Source: CAZHCA01 sp964530825 (GTDB lineage: Bacteria > Bacteroidota > Bacteroidia > Chitinophagales > Saprospiraceae). Taken from it: a stretch of DNA of 64,000 nt. The notes under the pieces are model-generated. The model did no database searches. It saw only the letters and a list, made by a program, of their open reading frames with translations, and was not told where the DNA came from. The stretch is taken from assembly GCA_964530825.1 (NCBI GenBank), contig CAZHCA010000010.1:62001-126000 (forward strand). Direction: 5' to 3'. The first letter of the stretch is position 1. Each line of letters opens with the position of its first letter. The position numbers were made by a program, and so were the translations under genes. This document shows positions 41,943 through 51,200 of this stretch, piece by piece.

Positions 41943-44081
41943 TTATACGTTCACTTCACCCTTGGCCTTGGCGATTACCTCTTTGGCAATGCCGTCAGGA
42001 GCCGGGGCGTAGTGAGAGAATTCCATAGTAGAACTGGCTCGACCGGAAGTGATCGTGCGCAGTTGCGTCACGTAACCGAACATTTCGGACAAGGGAACAT
42101 CGGCTTGGATAGCTACCGCACCGCCAGAGCGGGGATCCTGCCCTTTAGGCAGGCCGCGGCGACGGTTCAAGTCGCCAACAACACTACCGACAAATTCTTC
42201 GGGTGTAACGACTTCCAATTTCATGATCGGCTCCATGATAACCGGCTTGGCTTTGTTGGCCGCTTCTTTGAAGCCCTCCTTCGCACAAAGTTCGAAGGCA
42301 ATCGGTTTTGAATCGACCGGGTGCATAGAACCATCGAAGACCCGGACTTTCATGCTTTCAATATTGTATCCGGCCAGGATACCATTATCCATGCTAGACT
42401 GAAAGCCATCGACGATCGGCTTCTGGAAGTTCTTATCGATAGAACCACCCACAATATCCCACTTGAACTGTAGGCGGGTTTTGCCGGATTTGAACTCCTC
42501 GCTTTCCAGGAACTCCTCATCGGCAGGTCCTAAGTCGAATTCCATATCGGCAAATAGACCCGAACCACCCGACTGCTTTTTGAGACGCTCGCGGTGGGTA
42601 ACCGTTGCCGTTAATGCTTCTTTGTAGTTTACCTGGGGTGCACCCTGGTTACACTCCACCTTAAATTCGCGACGCAGCCGGTCTACAATGATTTCGAGGT
42701 GTAACTCGCCCATACCGCTGATCACGGTTTGATTTGTATCTTCGTCGTAGCGCACGCGGAAAGTAGGGTCTTCCTCAGCCAATTTAGCAAGGGCCATACC
42801 CAATTTGTCGACGTCTTTTTGGGACTTGGGCTCGATGGCGACACCAATAACCGGTTCTGGGAAACTCATACTTTCCAGCACGATCGGAGATTTTTCATCA
42901 CAGATCGTATCGCCTGTTTTCAGGTCTTTGAAACCTACGGCAGCAGCGATGTCACCAGCTTCTACAAACTCTATTGGGTTTTGCTTATTCGAGTGCATCT
43001 GGTAGAGGCGGGAAATCCGTTCTTTTTTGCCGGAGCGCGTATTCAGTACGTAAGAGCCGGCATCGAGGCGCCCGCTGTAGGCGCGGAAGAAAGCCAGGCG
43101 ACCTACGTAAGGGTCGGTTGCGATCTTAAAGGCCAACGCTGCAAAGGGCTCGGCCGGGTCAGGACGACGCTTTTCAGTTTCTTCTGTATCCGGATTCATT
43201 CCCTCGATGGCTTCCACATCTACCGGAGATGGCAGGAAGGCACAAACGGAGTCCAATACTGCCTGCACGCCCTTGTTTTTGAAAGCCGATCCACAGAATA
43301 CCGGCATGATGCTCATATCGAGCGTGGCCGCACGAATGGCCTTACGCATCTCATCGGGCGAGATGGAATCCGGATCTTCGAAGAATTTTTCCATCAAAGA
43401 CTCATCGTATTCTGCGATCGCTTCGAGCAACTGCTCCCGGCGTTCGAGAACCGTTTCCTGAAGATCTTCCGGGATGGGAACGATCTCGTAGGTCATACCC
43501 ATATCATCGTCGTTCCAGATCCAGGCCTCATTATTAATCAGGTCGACCACCCCGCGGAAAGACTCTTCCGAACCAATGGGCACCTGCATGGCTACCGCTG
43601 GTGCACCCAATTTTTCCTTGATGTCTTCAATTACGGCAAAATAGTTGGCGCCCGAACGGTCCATTTTATTAACGAAACCGATGCGTGGTACGTGGTAGCG
43701 CTCCATCTGGCGGAAAACCGTTTCCGATTGGGGCTCCACACCGCTCACTGCGCAGTACAAGGCCACAACGCCGTCGAGCACGCGCAAAGAGCGCTCTACC
43801 TCCACGGTAAAGTCCACGTGGCCCGGGGTGTCGATTATATTGATAGCATATTCTTGGTCACCCCAGTTCCAGCTGGTTTTGGTAGCAGCCGAGGTGATGG
43901 TAATGCCACGCTCCTGCTCCTGCTCCATCCAGTCCATGGTTGCGGCGCCATCGTGCACCTCCCCGATCTTGTGGCTGATACCCGTATAGAACAGAATCCT
44001 TTCCGTCGTAGTCGTTTTACCAGCATCGATGTGTGCGGCAATACCAATGTTGCGGGTGAATTTTAAATCTTTTTTTGCCAT
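41943..44081 (-). CDS. fusA: Elongation factor G
   Basis: A 712-aa translational GTPase driving ribosome translocation. The G domain shows G1 AHIDAGKTTTTERILFYTG, G3 DTPGHVDF, G4 NKMD and the switch segment RGITITSAATKTSWN. Domains II-V follow: VEAGDIAAAVGFKDLKTGDT, GMGELHLEIIVDRLRREFKV and GYVTQLRTITSGRASSTMEF. The canonical position (rpsL-rpsG-fusA) and full motifs mark it as the housekeeping copy. Located 52 nt after rpsG. Confidence 0.97.
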   Translation of the reverse strand: MAKKDLKFTRNIGIAAHIDAGKTTTTERILFYTGISHKIGEVHDGAATMDWMEQEQERGITITSAATKTSWNWGDQEYAINIIDTPGHVDFTVEVERSLRVLDGVVALYCAVSGVEPQSETVFRQMERYHVPRIGFVNKMDRSGANYFAVIEDIKEKLGAPAVAMQVPIGSEESFRGVVDLINNEAWIWNDDDMGMTYEIVPIPEDLQETVLERREQLLEAIAEYDESLMEKFFEDPDSISPDEMRKAIRAATLDMSIMPVFCGSAFKNKGVQAVLDSVCAFLPSPVDVEAIEGMNPDTEETEKRRPDPAEPFAALAFKIATDPYVGRLAFFRAYSGRLDAGSYVLNTRSGKKERISRLYQMHSNKQNPIEFVEAGDIAAAVGFKDLKTGDTICDEKSPIVLESMSFPEPVIGVAIEPKSQKDVDKLGMALAKLAEEDPTFRVRYDEDTNQTVISGMGELHLEIIVDRLRREFKVECNQGAPQVNYKEALTATVTHRERLKKQSGGSGLFADMEFDLGPADEEFLESEEFKSGKTRLQFKWDIVGGSIDKNFQKPIVDGFQSSMDNGILAGYNIESMKVRVFDGSMHPVDSKPIAFELCAKEGFKEAANKAKPVIMEPIMKLEVVTPEEFVGSVVGDLNRRRGLPKGQDPRSGGAVAIQADVPLSEMFGYVTQLRTITSGRASSTMEFSHYAPAPDGIAKEVIAKAKGEVNV

Positions 44082-44133
44082 GACGACTCCTCTGTGGGGA
44101 TTTTGAAGGTTAAGTGAATAAATGCGTTATATG

Positions 44134-44601
44134 TTACACTCGGAAGTGTGCAAAAGCACGGTTCGACTCTGCCATGCGGTGCGTATCTTCTTTGCGCTTA
44201 ACAGCTCCGCCCTCCCCTTTGCTGGCGGCAATAATTTCAGCGGCTAATTTTTCAGCCATTCCTTTTCCGCTGCGCTGGCGAGAGAATTTGATCAACCACT
44301 TCATGCCGATAGAAACTTTCCGCTTGGCGCGAATTTCAGTCGGAATCTGAAAAGTTGCTCCCCCGACGCGTCGACTGCGCACCTCTACCTGCGGCATGGC
44401 GTTGTTCAGCGCCTTTTTCCAGGTCGCATGCTCATCTTGCTTCGTTCGTTCCTTCACAATATCCATGGCGTCGTAGAAAATCTGGAAGGCAACACTCTTC
44501 TTACCCCGCAACATAAGGTTGTTGACGAACTGCGTCACCAGCGGATCACCGTAACGCGGATCCGGCTGGATTATTCTTAATTTTGGTTTTCTTTTTCTCA
44601 T
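44134..44601 (-). CDS. rpsG: 30S ribosomal protein S7
   Basis: A 155-aa head-assembly protein: DPRYGDPLVTQFVNNLMLRG, KKSVAFQIFYDAMD, ALNNAMPQVEVRSRRVGGAT, FQIPTEIRAKRKVSIGMKWL and ESNRAFAHFRV. Located 34 nt after rpsL. Confidence 0.97.
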   Translation of the reverse strand: MRKRKPKLRIIQPDPRYGDPLVTQFVNNLMLRGKKSVAFQIFYDAMDIVKERTKQDEHATWKKALNNAMPQVEVRSRRVGGATFQIPTEIRAKRKVSIGMKWLIKFSRQRSGKGMAEKLAAEIIAASKGEGGAVKRKEDTHRMAESNRAFAHFRV

Positions 44602-44635
44602 GGACTACTTCATTAACACAAACTCAATCGATTGG

Positions 44636-45010
44636 TTATTTCTTAGGCCGTTTGGTACCGTATTTAGAACGGCTCTTTTGGCGATCGTTCACACCAGCCG
44701 TATCCAACGCACCACGGACTACCGTATAACGCACCCCTGGCAAGTCTTTTACCCGCCCTCCACGCACTAAGACAATAGAGTGTTCCTGCAAGTTGTGCCC
44801 CTCGCCCGGAATGTAAGCAATGACCTCAATTCCGTTAGTCAAGCGTACCTTTGCAACTTTGCGAAGTGCCGAGTTCGGCTTCTTCGGCGTGGTGGTGTAC
44901 ACCCGCGTGCACACGCCCCGACGCTGCGGACAACGCTCCAACGCACGCGACTTACTCTTCGTTACGATTTTTTTCCTGCCTTTATTTACCAGTTGATTAA
45001 TCGTAGGCAT
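44636..45010 (-). CDS. rpsL: 30S ribosomal protein S12
   Basis: A 124-aa decoding-centre protein: MPTINQLVNKGRKKIVTKSK, CPQRRGVCTRVYTTTPKKPN and SALRKVAKVRLTNGIEVIAY, then GEGHNLQEHSIVLVRGGRVK. The TTPKKPNSALRK segment carries the wild-type lysine associated with streptomycin sensitivity. First gene of the superoperon, with a matching promoter upstream. Confidence 0.97.
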   Translation of the reverse strand: MPTINQLVNKGRKKIVTKSKSRALERCPQRRGVCTRVYTTTPKKPNSALRKVAKVRLTNGIEVIAYIPGEGHNLQEHSIVLVRGGRVKDLPGVRYTVVRGALDTAGVNDRQKSRSKYGTKRPKK

Positions 45011-45095
45011 TGTACTGGTTTAACTTTAAATCTTAATAGTTCGTTTTTCAATCCCCAGAGGTGCCAAATTGACATCCCTTTGTCAAAAGCGATTG

Positions 45096-45127
45096 CAAAG
45101 GTAGAGCATTTTTCGGCAAATTACAAG
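45096..45127 (-). promoter_or_regulatory. Promoter of the rpsL (str-S10-spc-alpha) superoperon
   Basis: On the minus strand CTTG (45124-45127) is followed after 20 nt by TACCTTTG (45096-45103), a perfect Bacteroidota -7 box, leaving a leader of about 80 nt before rpsL. Confidence 0.65.
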
Positions 45128-45166
45128 ACCGCTCTAGAATAGTCTGGAAAAATATTGGTAGGTGAA

Positions 45167-45661
45167 TTACAGCGCTCCCTGGAAAAGGCGCATCATCCAA
45201 CGCCAAAGCCATCCTACGGTATATATGGAGGCCGCCGTTAAGCCCACCAAGAGAAAAAGCATGGCAAAAACCACCGGCCAGGCACTACCCCGGTGACGCC
45301 CCTCTTGGTAGTGTTCGAGCATGAGGTCAACGTTTTTCCGGTTGGCCCGGATGCGAAAGTCGGCGATATCACCAATAAAGGGTACGATTCCTACAGCCAT
45401 ATCGACTAATATGTTGCCGATCATTTTGACGGCCAGCATGCCACTGGCCCCGCGACGCCCCATAACGAAAATGAGAAAAGCTGAAATAGTGAAAGTAAAA
45501 ACATCGCCAACGTAGGGAAACAAGCCTAGAATAGCGTCGACCCCGAACCGGAATTGGGTAAAGGGAATCCGAAACCGATTGTCGAGCAGATCTGCCATGT
45601 CGTCGAGCCACACCAATTCGGGATAATCCGCTACCTTCGCTTTTGCCATTTGCGGTTCCAT
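45167..45661 (-). CDS. DUF4112 family membrane protein
   Basis: A 164-aa protein with the DUF4112 signature RFRIPFTQFRFGVDAILGLF followed by PYVGDVFTF and later GIVPFIGDIADFRIRANRKN. It has two to three hydrophobic hairpin segments and a C-terminal membrane helix (about residues 128-152). The function of the family is unknown. The start could be either of two in-frame ATGs (45661 or 45649). It lies 13 bp downstream of the zinc-ribbon gene and probably shares its transcript. Confidence 0.85.
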   Translation of the reverse strand: MEPQMAKAKVADYPELVWLDDMADLLDNRFRIPFTQFRFGVDAILGLFPYVGDVFTFTISAFLIFVMGRRGASGMLAVKMIGNILVDMAVGIVPFIGDIADFRIRANRKNVDLMLEHYQEGRHRGSAWPVVFAMLFLLVGLTAASIYTVGWLWRWMMRLFQGAL

Positions 45662-45674
45662 GCTCTAAAGATAA

Positions 45675-46004
45675 TCAGCTTCCCGCTAGCCGGGCATTAT
45701 AATCTTTGAGAACTTCCATTTTCAATTCCCGCAATGCCATGGCTTGCTCGTAGGCCGAAGCAAAATTGCTGGCTTCGACATATTTACTAATAACGGCGCC
45801 GCAATCTTTACAGGTGCCCTCCAAAATGATATCGCCGATGTGATTCAACCAGATCGATTCGATCTCCATGTTGGCGCTAAAGGCTTTGCCGCACTTCGGA
45901 CACTGGGCGGTCTCGACAGCTTTCTGAAAAAAGGTGTAGTAACGGTCGCCCAGAATAAGACGTACGTCGTCGATGGTGATTTCAATCTCTAAATTAATAG
46001 CCAT
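45675..46004 (-). CDS. Small zinc-ribbon protein of unknown function
   Basis: A 109-aa cytoplasmic protein. Two Cys pairs, CPKCGKAF (about residues 35-42) and CKDCG (about 65-69), form an apparent zinc ribbon. The first 30 residues (INLEIEITIDDVRLILGDRY) are beta/alpha and the end is a helix (ALRELKMEVLKDYNARL). I cannot assign a function. First gene of a two-gene unit with the DUF4112 protein. Confidence 0.75.
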   Translation of the reverse strand: MAINLEIEITIDDVRLILGDRYYTFFQKAVETAQCPKCGKAFSANMEIESIWLNHIGDIILEGTCKDCGAVISKYVEASNFASAYEQAMALRELKMEVLKDYNARLAGS

Positions 46005-46528
46005 AAATATAAGGTAAGGAAATTAAAGTATCGAGGAAAGCGGCTCCCACCAATGCACTCACGCTTAAAGCCGATCACACACCTATCCCAATTTTATTTT
46101 GCCAGCTACCATCTGTTCCAAAAACATTTTTTAATTACCAAGCAGCACAAATCGCGTTTTGCTATTTGATAGTATTCCAAAATCAAGTATATTCATCATG
46201 TAAATGAAACATTCCCTCTCATCTTTGGTGCTTCAAGATCCGTTTTTTGCTCTACAGCAGCTAAGGGGCTGAGAAATGGCAAAGTGAATTGCGGTACGCT
46301 ACTTTTCACAACCGTCATGAGGGCCTCCAAACAAGCCATTTAGTTGCACCAAGGCCTAGGGATTCCGTTCCTCACTATTGACGATTCCTAATGCCTGCTT
46401 TGGCGGATGGCCCGTGCAGAATGGTACTACTTATGACTGGCTTCGATCCGGTTGGCAAGGAACGCTTCCTGAGCAATAAGAATCATACCTGAGAGTTGAA
46501 ATATTTACATACACCTAAAACTTAACGC
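46005..46528. other. 524-bp intergenic region upstream of the giant-gene operon
   Basis: No gene I can support; the longest plus-strand frame with an ATG near 46204 has only 22 codons. No exact TTTG...TAnnTTTG promoter was found on the plus strand; CATCTTTG near 46226 is a 7/8 match to the -7 box without a -33 partner. The promoter of the operon that begins at 46529 must lie here or be atypical. Confidence 0.6.
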
Positions 46529-49500
46529 GTGCATTCTTCCTACTATCCATTGCTCCTGCTTCCAGTTAGGATCGAAACCCGTTTCGTGACTGTTAATGGT
46601 GGTGATGCTCCAGGGGATTACCTATGGGTTCGCGTTTTGCCGGATCGCATCTTTACCGACCAATTCGCCTCGCAACCCACAGCGGAAGAAAAGGTTGCTG
46701 CTCAGCAATTATTAACGGACAATGATAGCTTGCTTCCAATTACATTGGATATATGGACCCGCTTGGTCCAAGACTTTGGGGTCAGCCGTTCCTTATGGAT
46801 TTTGGAAAATGCACCTGAGCTGACTAAGCTTCCGGCTGTGCCGGAAGTGGAGAATAAAGCCTTCCTGCGCTGGCTCCCCAAACAGTTCTATCTTTACCTT
46901 TACGAGGCGGGCTCGAACCAGCCGCTCGAGATCGACGGCCAACCAGGATATGCCTTCCGGCCCATACAAAAGAGCGGATTGCCGGTCTTACCGGAAGAAA
47001 ACGATTGGCTAACCGATTTTGATGCTGCCGTACGGATAGGCATGGCCGCAAAAGTGCCGCTTAGAGGGGTACCGACCCGGACCTTTTCGAAAGTCATAAT
47101 TACGGGTATACACGATGGCGCACCCTCCACAGCAATCAATGAATTACTAGAACGTCAACATTTTACGGATGGCCTTACCTTGCTAGATTACGGTACGCCG
47201 ACTAATAATCTGAAGGGCACGCAAACGCCCTATTCCACTTTCGAGGACTTTGATGCCCAAACCACTTACGAGCGCCTTGTGGGGCCGCGCTATGGTCCCG
47301 ATCCAGCAGCATCATCACAAATTTCCACCACCTCGGTTGCAGGCCTCGACCCTGGGCAAGTACCCCCGGTAACATCGCCGACCCATACTGAGCGATTGCT
47401 CCACGCCCTCCGCATCGATTATCCATATGCATCGATTATGCAGAATGGAGATAAACGACGTGATTTGTTGCCCCAGCTGCTGCGCAAAGCTACTTGGTTC
47501 GCCTTGGGTGGGAGAGCGCTCGAAGATTTATTCGGCGAAGCGATCGATAACGAGGCCATGCTGAGGCTGTGGCGATTTTACAGCAATTACGTAGACGGGC
47601 AAGGCCCCCTGCCCGTACTAAAAACAGATGACCTCCCCTACGCTATTCTGCCGGTTATTAATTTCCAGCAGGAGGAAATTGCTGACCGCGATCCGCTCGA
47701 AACCGTCCTTTGGCGGCTGTCTAAGGAATGGTTAGCCATTGCCCAAAATAATTCGACCGATGGTGTTCCGCGACTTACCTCCGATACCGTTGACCCCAAT
47801 GCAGTACTCCCTTCCATGCTTAGCATGCGAGCCCGATCCGGCGCTTTGCAAATCCGGGTACTAGAACAGATCCGGGCGGAAGGCAACCTGCCTAAGCGCA
47901 TCCTTGATCAAATTACTACACCCCAGCCACCGCTTTCCTATGCTTCCAAGATCCAGGAGAGGCTTACCAAAGACGATCTGGCGGCCGACCCGGAAGCTAC
48001 TTTTAGTTGGGGCCTCGATTTCGTTGATGAAGCCATTGCCGATATGCAGGAAAAACTGCAGCTTTTTGAAGAGCCCGGCAACCGAGCACCACTGGTTTCG
48101 GACCGGGAAGCAATCGCTTATGCCCCCATCCTTAGCTTTCGCAATGCCGCCAGCCTGGATGTCGACGAACTCGAACTGGTGCTCACCAAGCCCGACTGGT
48201 ATTTACCCAACAGAGACACCGGGCCCGACGATGACCTGGTGGTACCCATCATCGACAGCTACGCCAACTGGATCGCCCTACTTTTAGAGCAGGGCGGATC
48301 ATTCTTGTACCAGTATACGGGCGACACTGACTTCCTCCTTTTCCACCTCCTGGAAAAAAGCATCAGCTACGCCGCCGAACGCTACAGCCGGGACATCTTT
48401 TTCCACCCCCGACTCGACCAGATCGATGGGGTAAAATCCCACCGTGTAAAAATGGGCATTACCGACCTAGCGCCCAGCAAACGGGTTAATAAGGGCGATA
48501 CGGTTATGATTATCGAGGCGATGGATGAAGACGATAACACTTTCGAAATTTCAATAAAAGCCCCTTTTTCCGGAAGGATTGAAACGACGTATGTGGAAAA
48601 AGGGGAACCCCTACCCGATGACCGGCGGTTATTTTTCCTAGAAGATGCTGAACGTCGAGACGCCATCATGCGGGAAATTGCCGAAACACAAGGGCAGCTC
48701 ATTTTAGAGATCGAGCGTCAGAAGCAGGTAGGCATTGACGTCGTTGCAGCGCAGAACGCCGCCATCCTGGAAATCCTTGACCTCAACAGTTGTCGCCTAG
48801 ATGCCTGGATCACGGCCCTGGCGCAGCGCGAACTCGACCGAGTGCGGGAAGCAGCAAAATCTCAATTCCCGGAGGCAGCCATTGACACGAGCGGTATCCT
48901 GTTGGGGGCCTACGGCTGGGTAGAAAATCTGACTCCCCAAGCTAATGGTGTAACGATTGACGGCAGCCGTCCACTACAGGAGCAGAAAGCCCGTGATACG
49001 TACGACTTAAACGGCGGGTACCTCCATGCCCCCAGCCCGGCGCAAGCGGTGGCGGCGGCCATGTTTCGCAACGCATTTTCGCCTCACCAGAACACTGCTG
49101 AGCAGGCCAACCCCTTCACCCTCAAGCTGACCTCCGACCGCATCCAAAAGGGCTTGCAGTTGTTGGAGGGGGTTCAACAAGACCAACCCTTGGAGGCGCT
49201 GCTCGGCTACCGCCTGGAGCGTTTTCTTCACGACAACAACCGGACCGATCTAATTTACCCCTTGCGGCGCCAATTTCCGCTAACCATTAATAAGTTACTC
49301 GGCGGCCGGGAGGGCGAAGGCATTCCAACCATGACCGTGATTGACGGCATACAGTTTATAGAAACCGGCGACTTAAGCAGCTTAGTGTCCAGTAATGCCG
49401 AAAAAACATTACTTGAACGTGGCCAATCCCTACTCATAGATTTGCTGGATGGCGCTACCGACATCCTGCTCTACGAGGCCGGCTACCAGATGACCCAGGG

Positions 49501-51199
49501 TAATTTCCCCAGCGCCGCTGCTGCCATGGATGCCGCCAAAGGCGCCGGCTACCCGCCCACCATCGAGTCGTTGAAAACCCAGGTTCCGGGTATTTTACAG
49601 CAGCATACCATGGCGTGGCTCGTGCCGCCCAACGAAGAAAGCATCCGGTTGGAATCCAACCCCCGGGCCTATCTGGAACCCCAATTGGAGGAATGGATCA
49701 ACACCATCATAGGCTTGCGTGCCAAGATGAGATGGCGCATCCGCATTTACGATGAACAAGAGGAACACTTTATTTTCGATGAAGTGGTAAAAGTTAGCAA
49801 CCTCCAAATCGGTTATCTCGATTTGCTATCCATGGCAGAATCAACGTTGAACGACGATGCCAGTGAACTCGAACAGCGCATGCTCGACGGCATCGCGGCC
49901 GACCTGATCAATACGGCGCCCGAGTATAAGCAGGACTTCCTCAACCGCATTTGGCCTCAACATTGGACGTATTCCTTTCATCGGCCGGAAGAGGAAGCCT
50001 TGGAGGGGGGCAATTTCCTGGGTGATGCGTTGGAGGTCCTTCGCTATCTGCGCCGGTTTATCGCCAGCGCTCGTCCCCTGCAACCAGCAGATTTAGGGTA
50101 TTTGCCGGAGGATGATGTCTCCCTGACCCTTCCTTTTTCCGTCATGGAGCAATACAAGAAGCGCTTAGAAGATATCCATAACGCCATTCGGGTGAAAGAC
50201 CTGCCCCTCAAAACGCTCGGGCGCTTCGATGTCCAAAATGCTAAGCGGCTCTTTTTCAACAGTATAGAAGATAAGGAAAGGCAGGCCAAGCTGGCAAAAG
50301 AGGAAGCCCTGCGCAAAGTCGAACAATCTGCTGAGTTATTGGCCGAGCTTACCCCGGATCGCTCCTACGATGCACAGGTAGAGATCGTGCAGGGCGCCGC
50401 TCAAATACTTTTCGGTAAGGATTTCAAAATCTTGTTCCCCTGTCAGGCGCCGGCAGATTTTTTAGAAAAATATGCGCGCGACCAGACCCTGTTGATCGGC
50501 AGTCCGGGCACTGCTCTTCCCCACGGCCTCACCGGAGGAGCCGAGCGGGCCCGCCACTGGCTGGCTGGCCGGGCCGCCGTTTCTCCCGAAGCAGAACTAT
50601 TTAGTGATAACCTCATGCTCGCAGAGCAGTGGTCGTGGGAACGTCAGGACGACCCCTTCCTCAATCCCAACCTGGTGGGATGGCATTTCCGCATTATTCA
50701 GCACCTACCCGAAGGAGCCGATTATCCGTGGGTGGCCTTGAGTGAATCGGAAATCAAGACGATCTTGAAAGGCCCCGGCTATTCCGGAAAAACGCTCCCC
50801 GACCTAGCAGAAAACCATTTTCTACCCGAAGAAAGCCAAACGTTTGTCGCCTATGCGCCTCCGGGCGAGATAGTGCAGCGTGCCGTTGGCCTACCGAACG
50901 CCTTGCTCTACGGTTGGTTTGTAGAGTCCTTTTCCGAAAAAATCCCCTTCTCGCAGGTGCAAACAAGCGTCGCTTTTCAGTATGACGGCCCGAACACTGA
51001 GGCGCCAAATGCCTGGTTACTGGCAACACTCAGAGCGAACGAACTCGAAACTACCGAATGGACGCCCGAACGTCTCCAGCGTATGGTCGCCCACACCGCC
51101 GACCTGGCCAAAATCCGCATGGTCGACAACGACGCCCTGCAGCATTTTGAGTACGCCTTACCCATGGCCTACCTTTTGAATATCCGAAAATCAGAATAA
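46529..51199 (+). CDS. Giant protein of unknown function with degenerate biotinyl-like domain (block gene A)
   Basis: A 1556-aa protein starting at GTG, right before the conserved-looking YYPLLLLPVRIETRFV. No signal peptide or membrane helix is seen. Residues about 634-700 form a biotinyl/lipoyl-like hammerhead (VNKGDTVMIIEAMD, then IKAPFSGRIETTYVEKGEPL), but Asp666 stands where biotin carriers have the modified Lys of EAMKM, so it cannot be biotinylated there. A helical stretch follows (about 700-780). Then come segments I recall from other uncharacterised large bacterial proteins: GAYGWVENLTP, GGYLHAPSPAQAVAAAMFRN, LLEGVQQDQPLEALLGYRLE, and near the end WFVESFSEKIPFSQVQTSVA followed by FQYDGPNTEAPNAWLLA (about 1460-1500). 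First of six tightly spaced genes; the stop is 1 bp from gene B. Function unknown. Confidence 0.85.
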   Translation: MHSSYYPLLLLPVRIETRFVTVNGGDAPGDYLWVRVLPDRIFTDQFASQPTAEEKVAAQQLLTDNDSLLPITLDIWTRLVQDFGVSRSLWILENAPELTKLPAVPEVENKAFLRWLPKQFYLYLYEAGSNQPLEIDGQPGYAFRPIQKSGLPVLPEENDWLTDFDAAVRIGMAAKVPLRGVPTRTFSKVIITGIHDGAPSTAINELLERQHFTDGLTLLDYGTPTNNLKGTQTPYSTFEDFDAQTTYERLVGPRYGPDPAASSQISTTSVAGLDPGQVPPVTSPTHTERLLHALRIDYPYASIMQNGDKRRDLLPQLLRKATWFALGGRALEDLFGEAIDNEAMLRLWRFYSNYVDGQGPLPVLKTDDLPYAILPVINFQQEEIADRDPLETVLWRLSKEWLAIAQNNSTDGVPRLTSDTVDPNAVLPSMLSMRARSGALQIRVLEQIRAEGNLPKRILDQITTPQPPLSYASKIQERLTKDDLAADPEATFSWGLDFVDEAIADMQEKLQLFEEPGNRAPLVSDREAIAYAPILSFRNAASLDVDELELVLTKPDWYLPNRDTGPDDDLVVPIIDSYANWIALLLEQGGSFLYQYTGDTDFLLFHLLEKSISYAAERYSRDIFFHPRLDQIDGVKSHRVKMGITDLAPSKRVNKGDTVMIIEAMDEDDNTFEISIKAPFSGRIETTYVEKGEPLPDDRRLFFLEDAERRDAIMREIAETQGQLILEIERQKQVGIDVVAAQNAAILEILDLNSCRLDAWITALAQRELDRVREAAKSQFPEAAIDTSGILLGAYGWVENLTPQANGVTIDGSRPLQEQKARDTYDLNGGYLHAPSPAQAVAAAMFRNAFSPHQNTAEQANPFTLKLTSDRIQKGLQLLEGVQQDQPLEALLGYRLERFLHDNNRTDLIYPLRRQFPLTINKLLGGREGEGIPTMTVIDGIQFIETGDLSSLVSSNAEKTLLERGQSLLIDLLDGATDILLYEAGYQMTQGNFPSAAAAMDAAKGAGYPPTIESLKTQVPGILQQHTMAWLVPPNEESIRLESNPRAYLEPQLEEWINTIIGLRAKMRWRIRIYDEQEEHFIFDEVVKVSNLQIGYLDLLSMAESTLNDDASELEQRMLDGIAADLINTAPEYKQDFLNRIWPQHWTYSFHRPEEEALEGGNFLGDALEVLRYLRRFIASARPLQPADLGYLPEDDVSLTLPFSVMEQYKKRLEDIHNAIRVKDLPLKTLGRFDVQNAKRLFFNSIEDKERQAKLAKEEALRKVEQSAELLAELTPDRSYDAQVEIVQGAAQILFGKDFKILFPCQAPADFLEKYARDQTLLIGSPGTALPHGLTGGAERARHWLAGRAAVSPEAELFSDNLMLAEQWSWERQDDPFLNPNLVGWHFRIIQHLPEGADYPWVALSESEIKTILKGPGYSGKTLPDLAENHFLPEESQTFVAYAPPGEIVQRAVGLPNALLYGWFVESFSEKIPFSQVQTSVAFQYDGPNTEAPNAWLLATLRANELETTEWTPERLQRMVAHTADLAKIRMVDNDALQHFEYALPMAYLLNIRKSE

Positions 51200-51200
51200 T

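Noticed and set aside
42729..44066. A 445-codon open frame antisense to fusA
   Set aside because: It is the mirror of the highly conserved fusA gene, is rich in Arg, His and Phe without any family pattern, and has no independent start or promoter signal.
48428..48630. A functional biotin carrier domain in protein A
   Set aside because: The lysine that receives biotin is Asp666, and no carboxylase genes are nearby.
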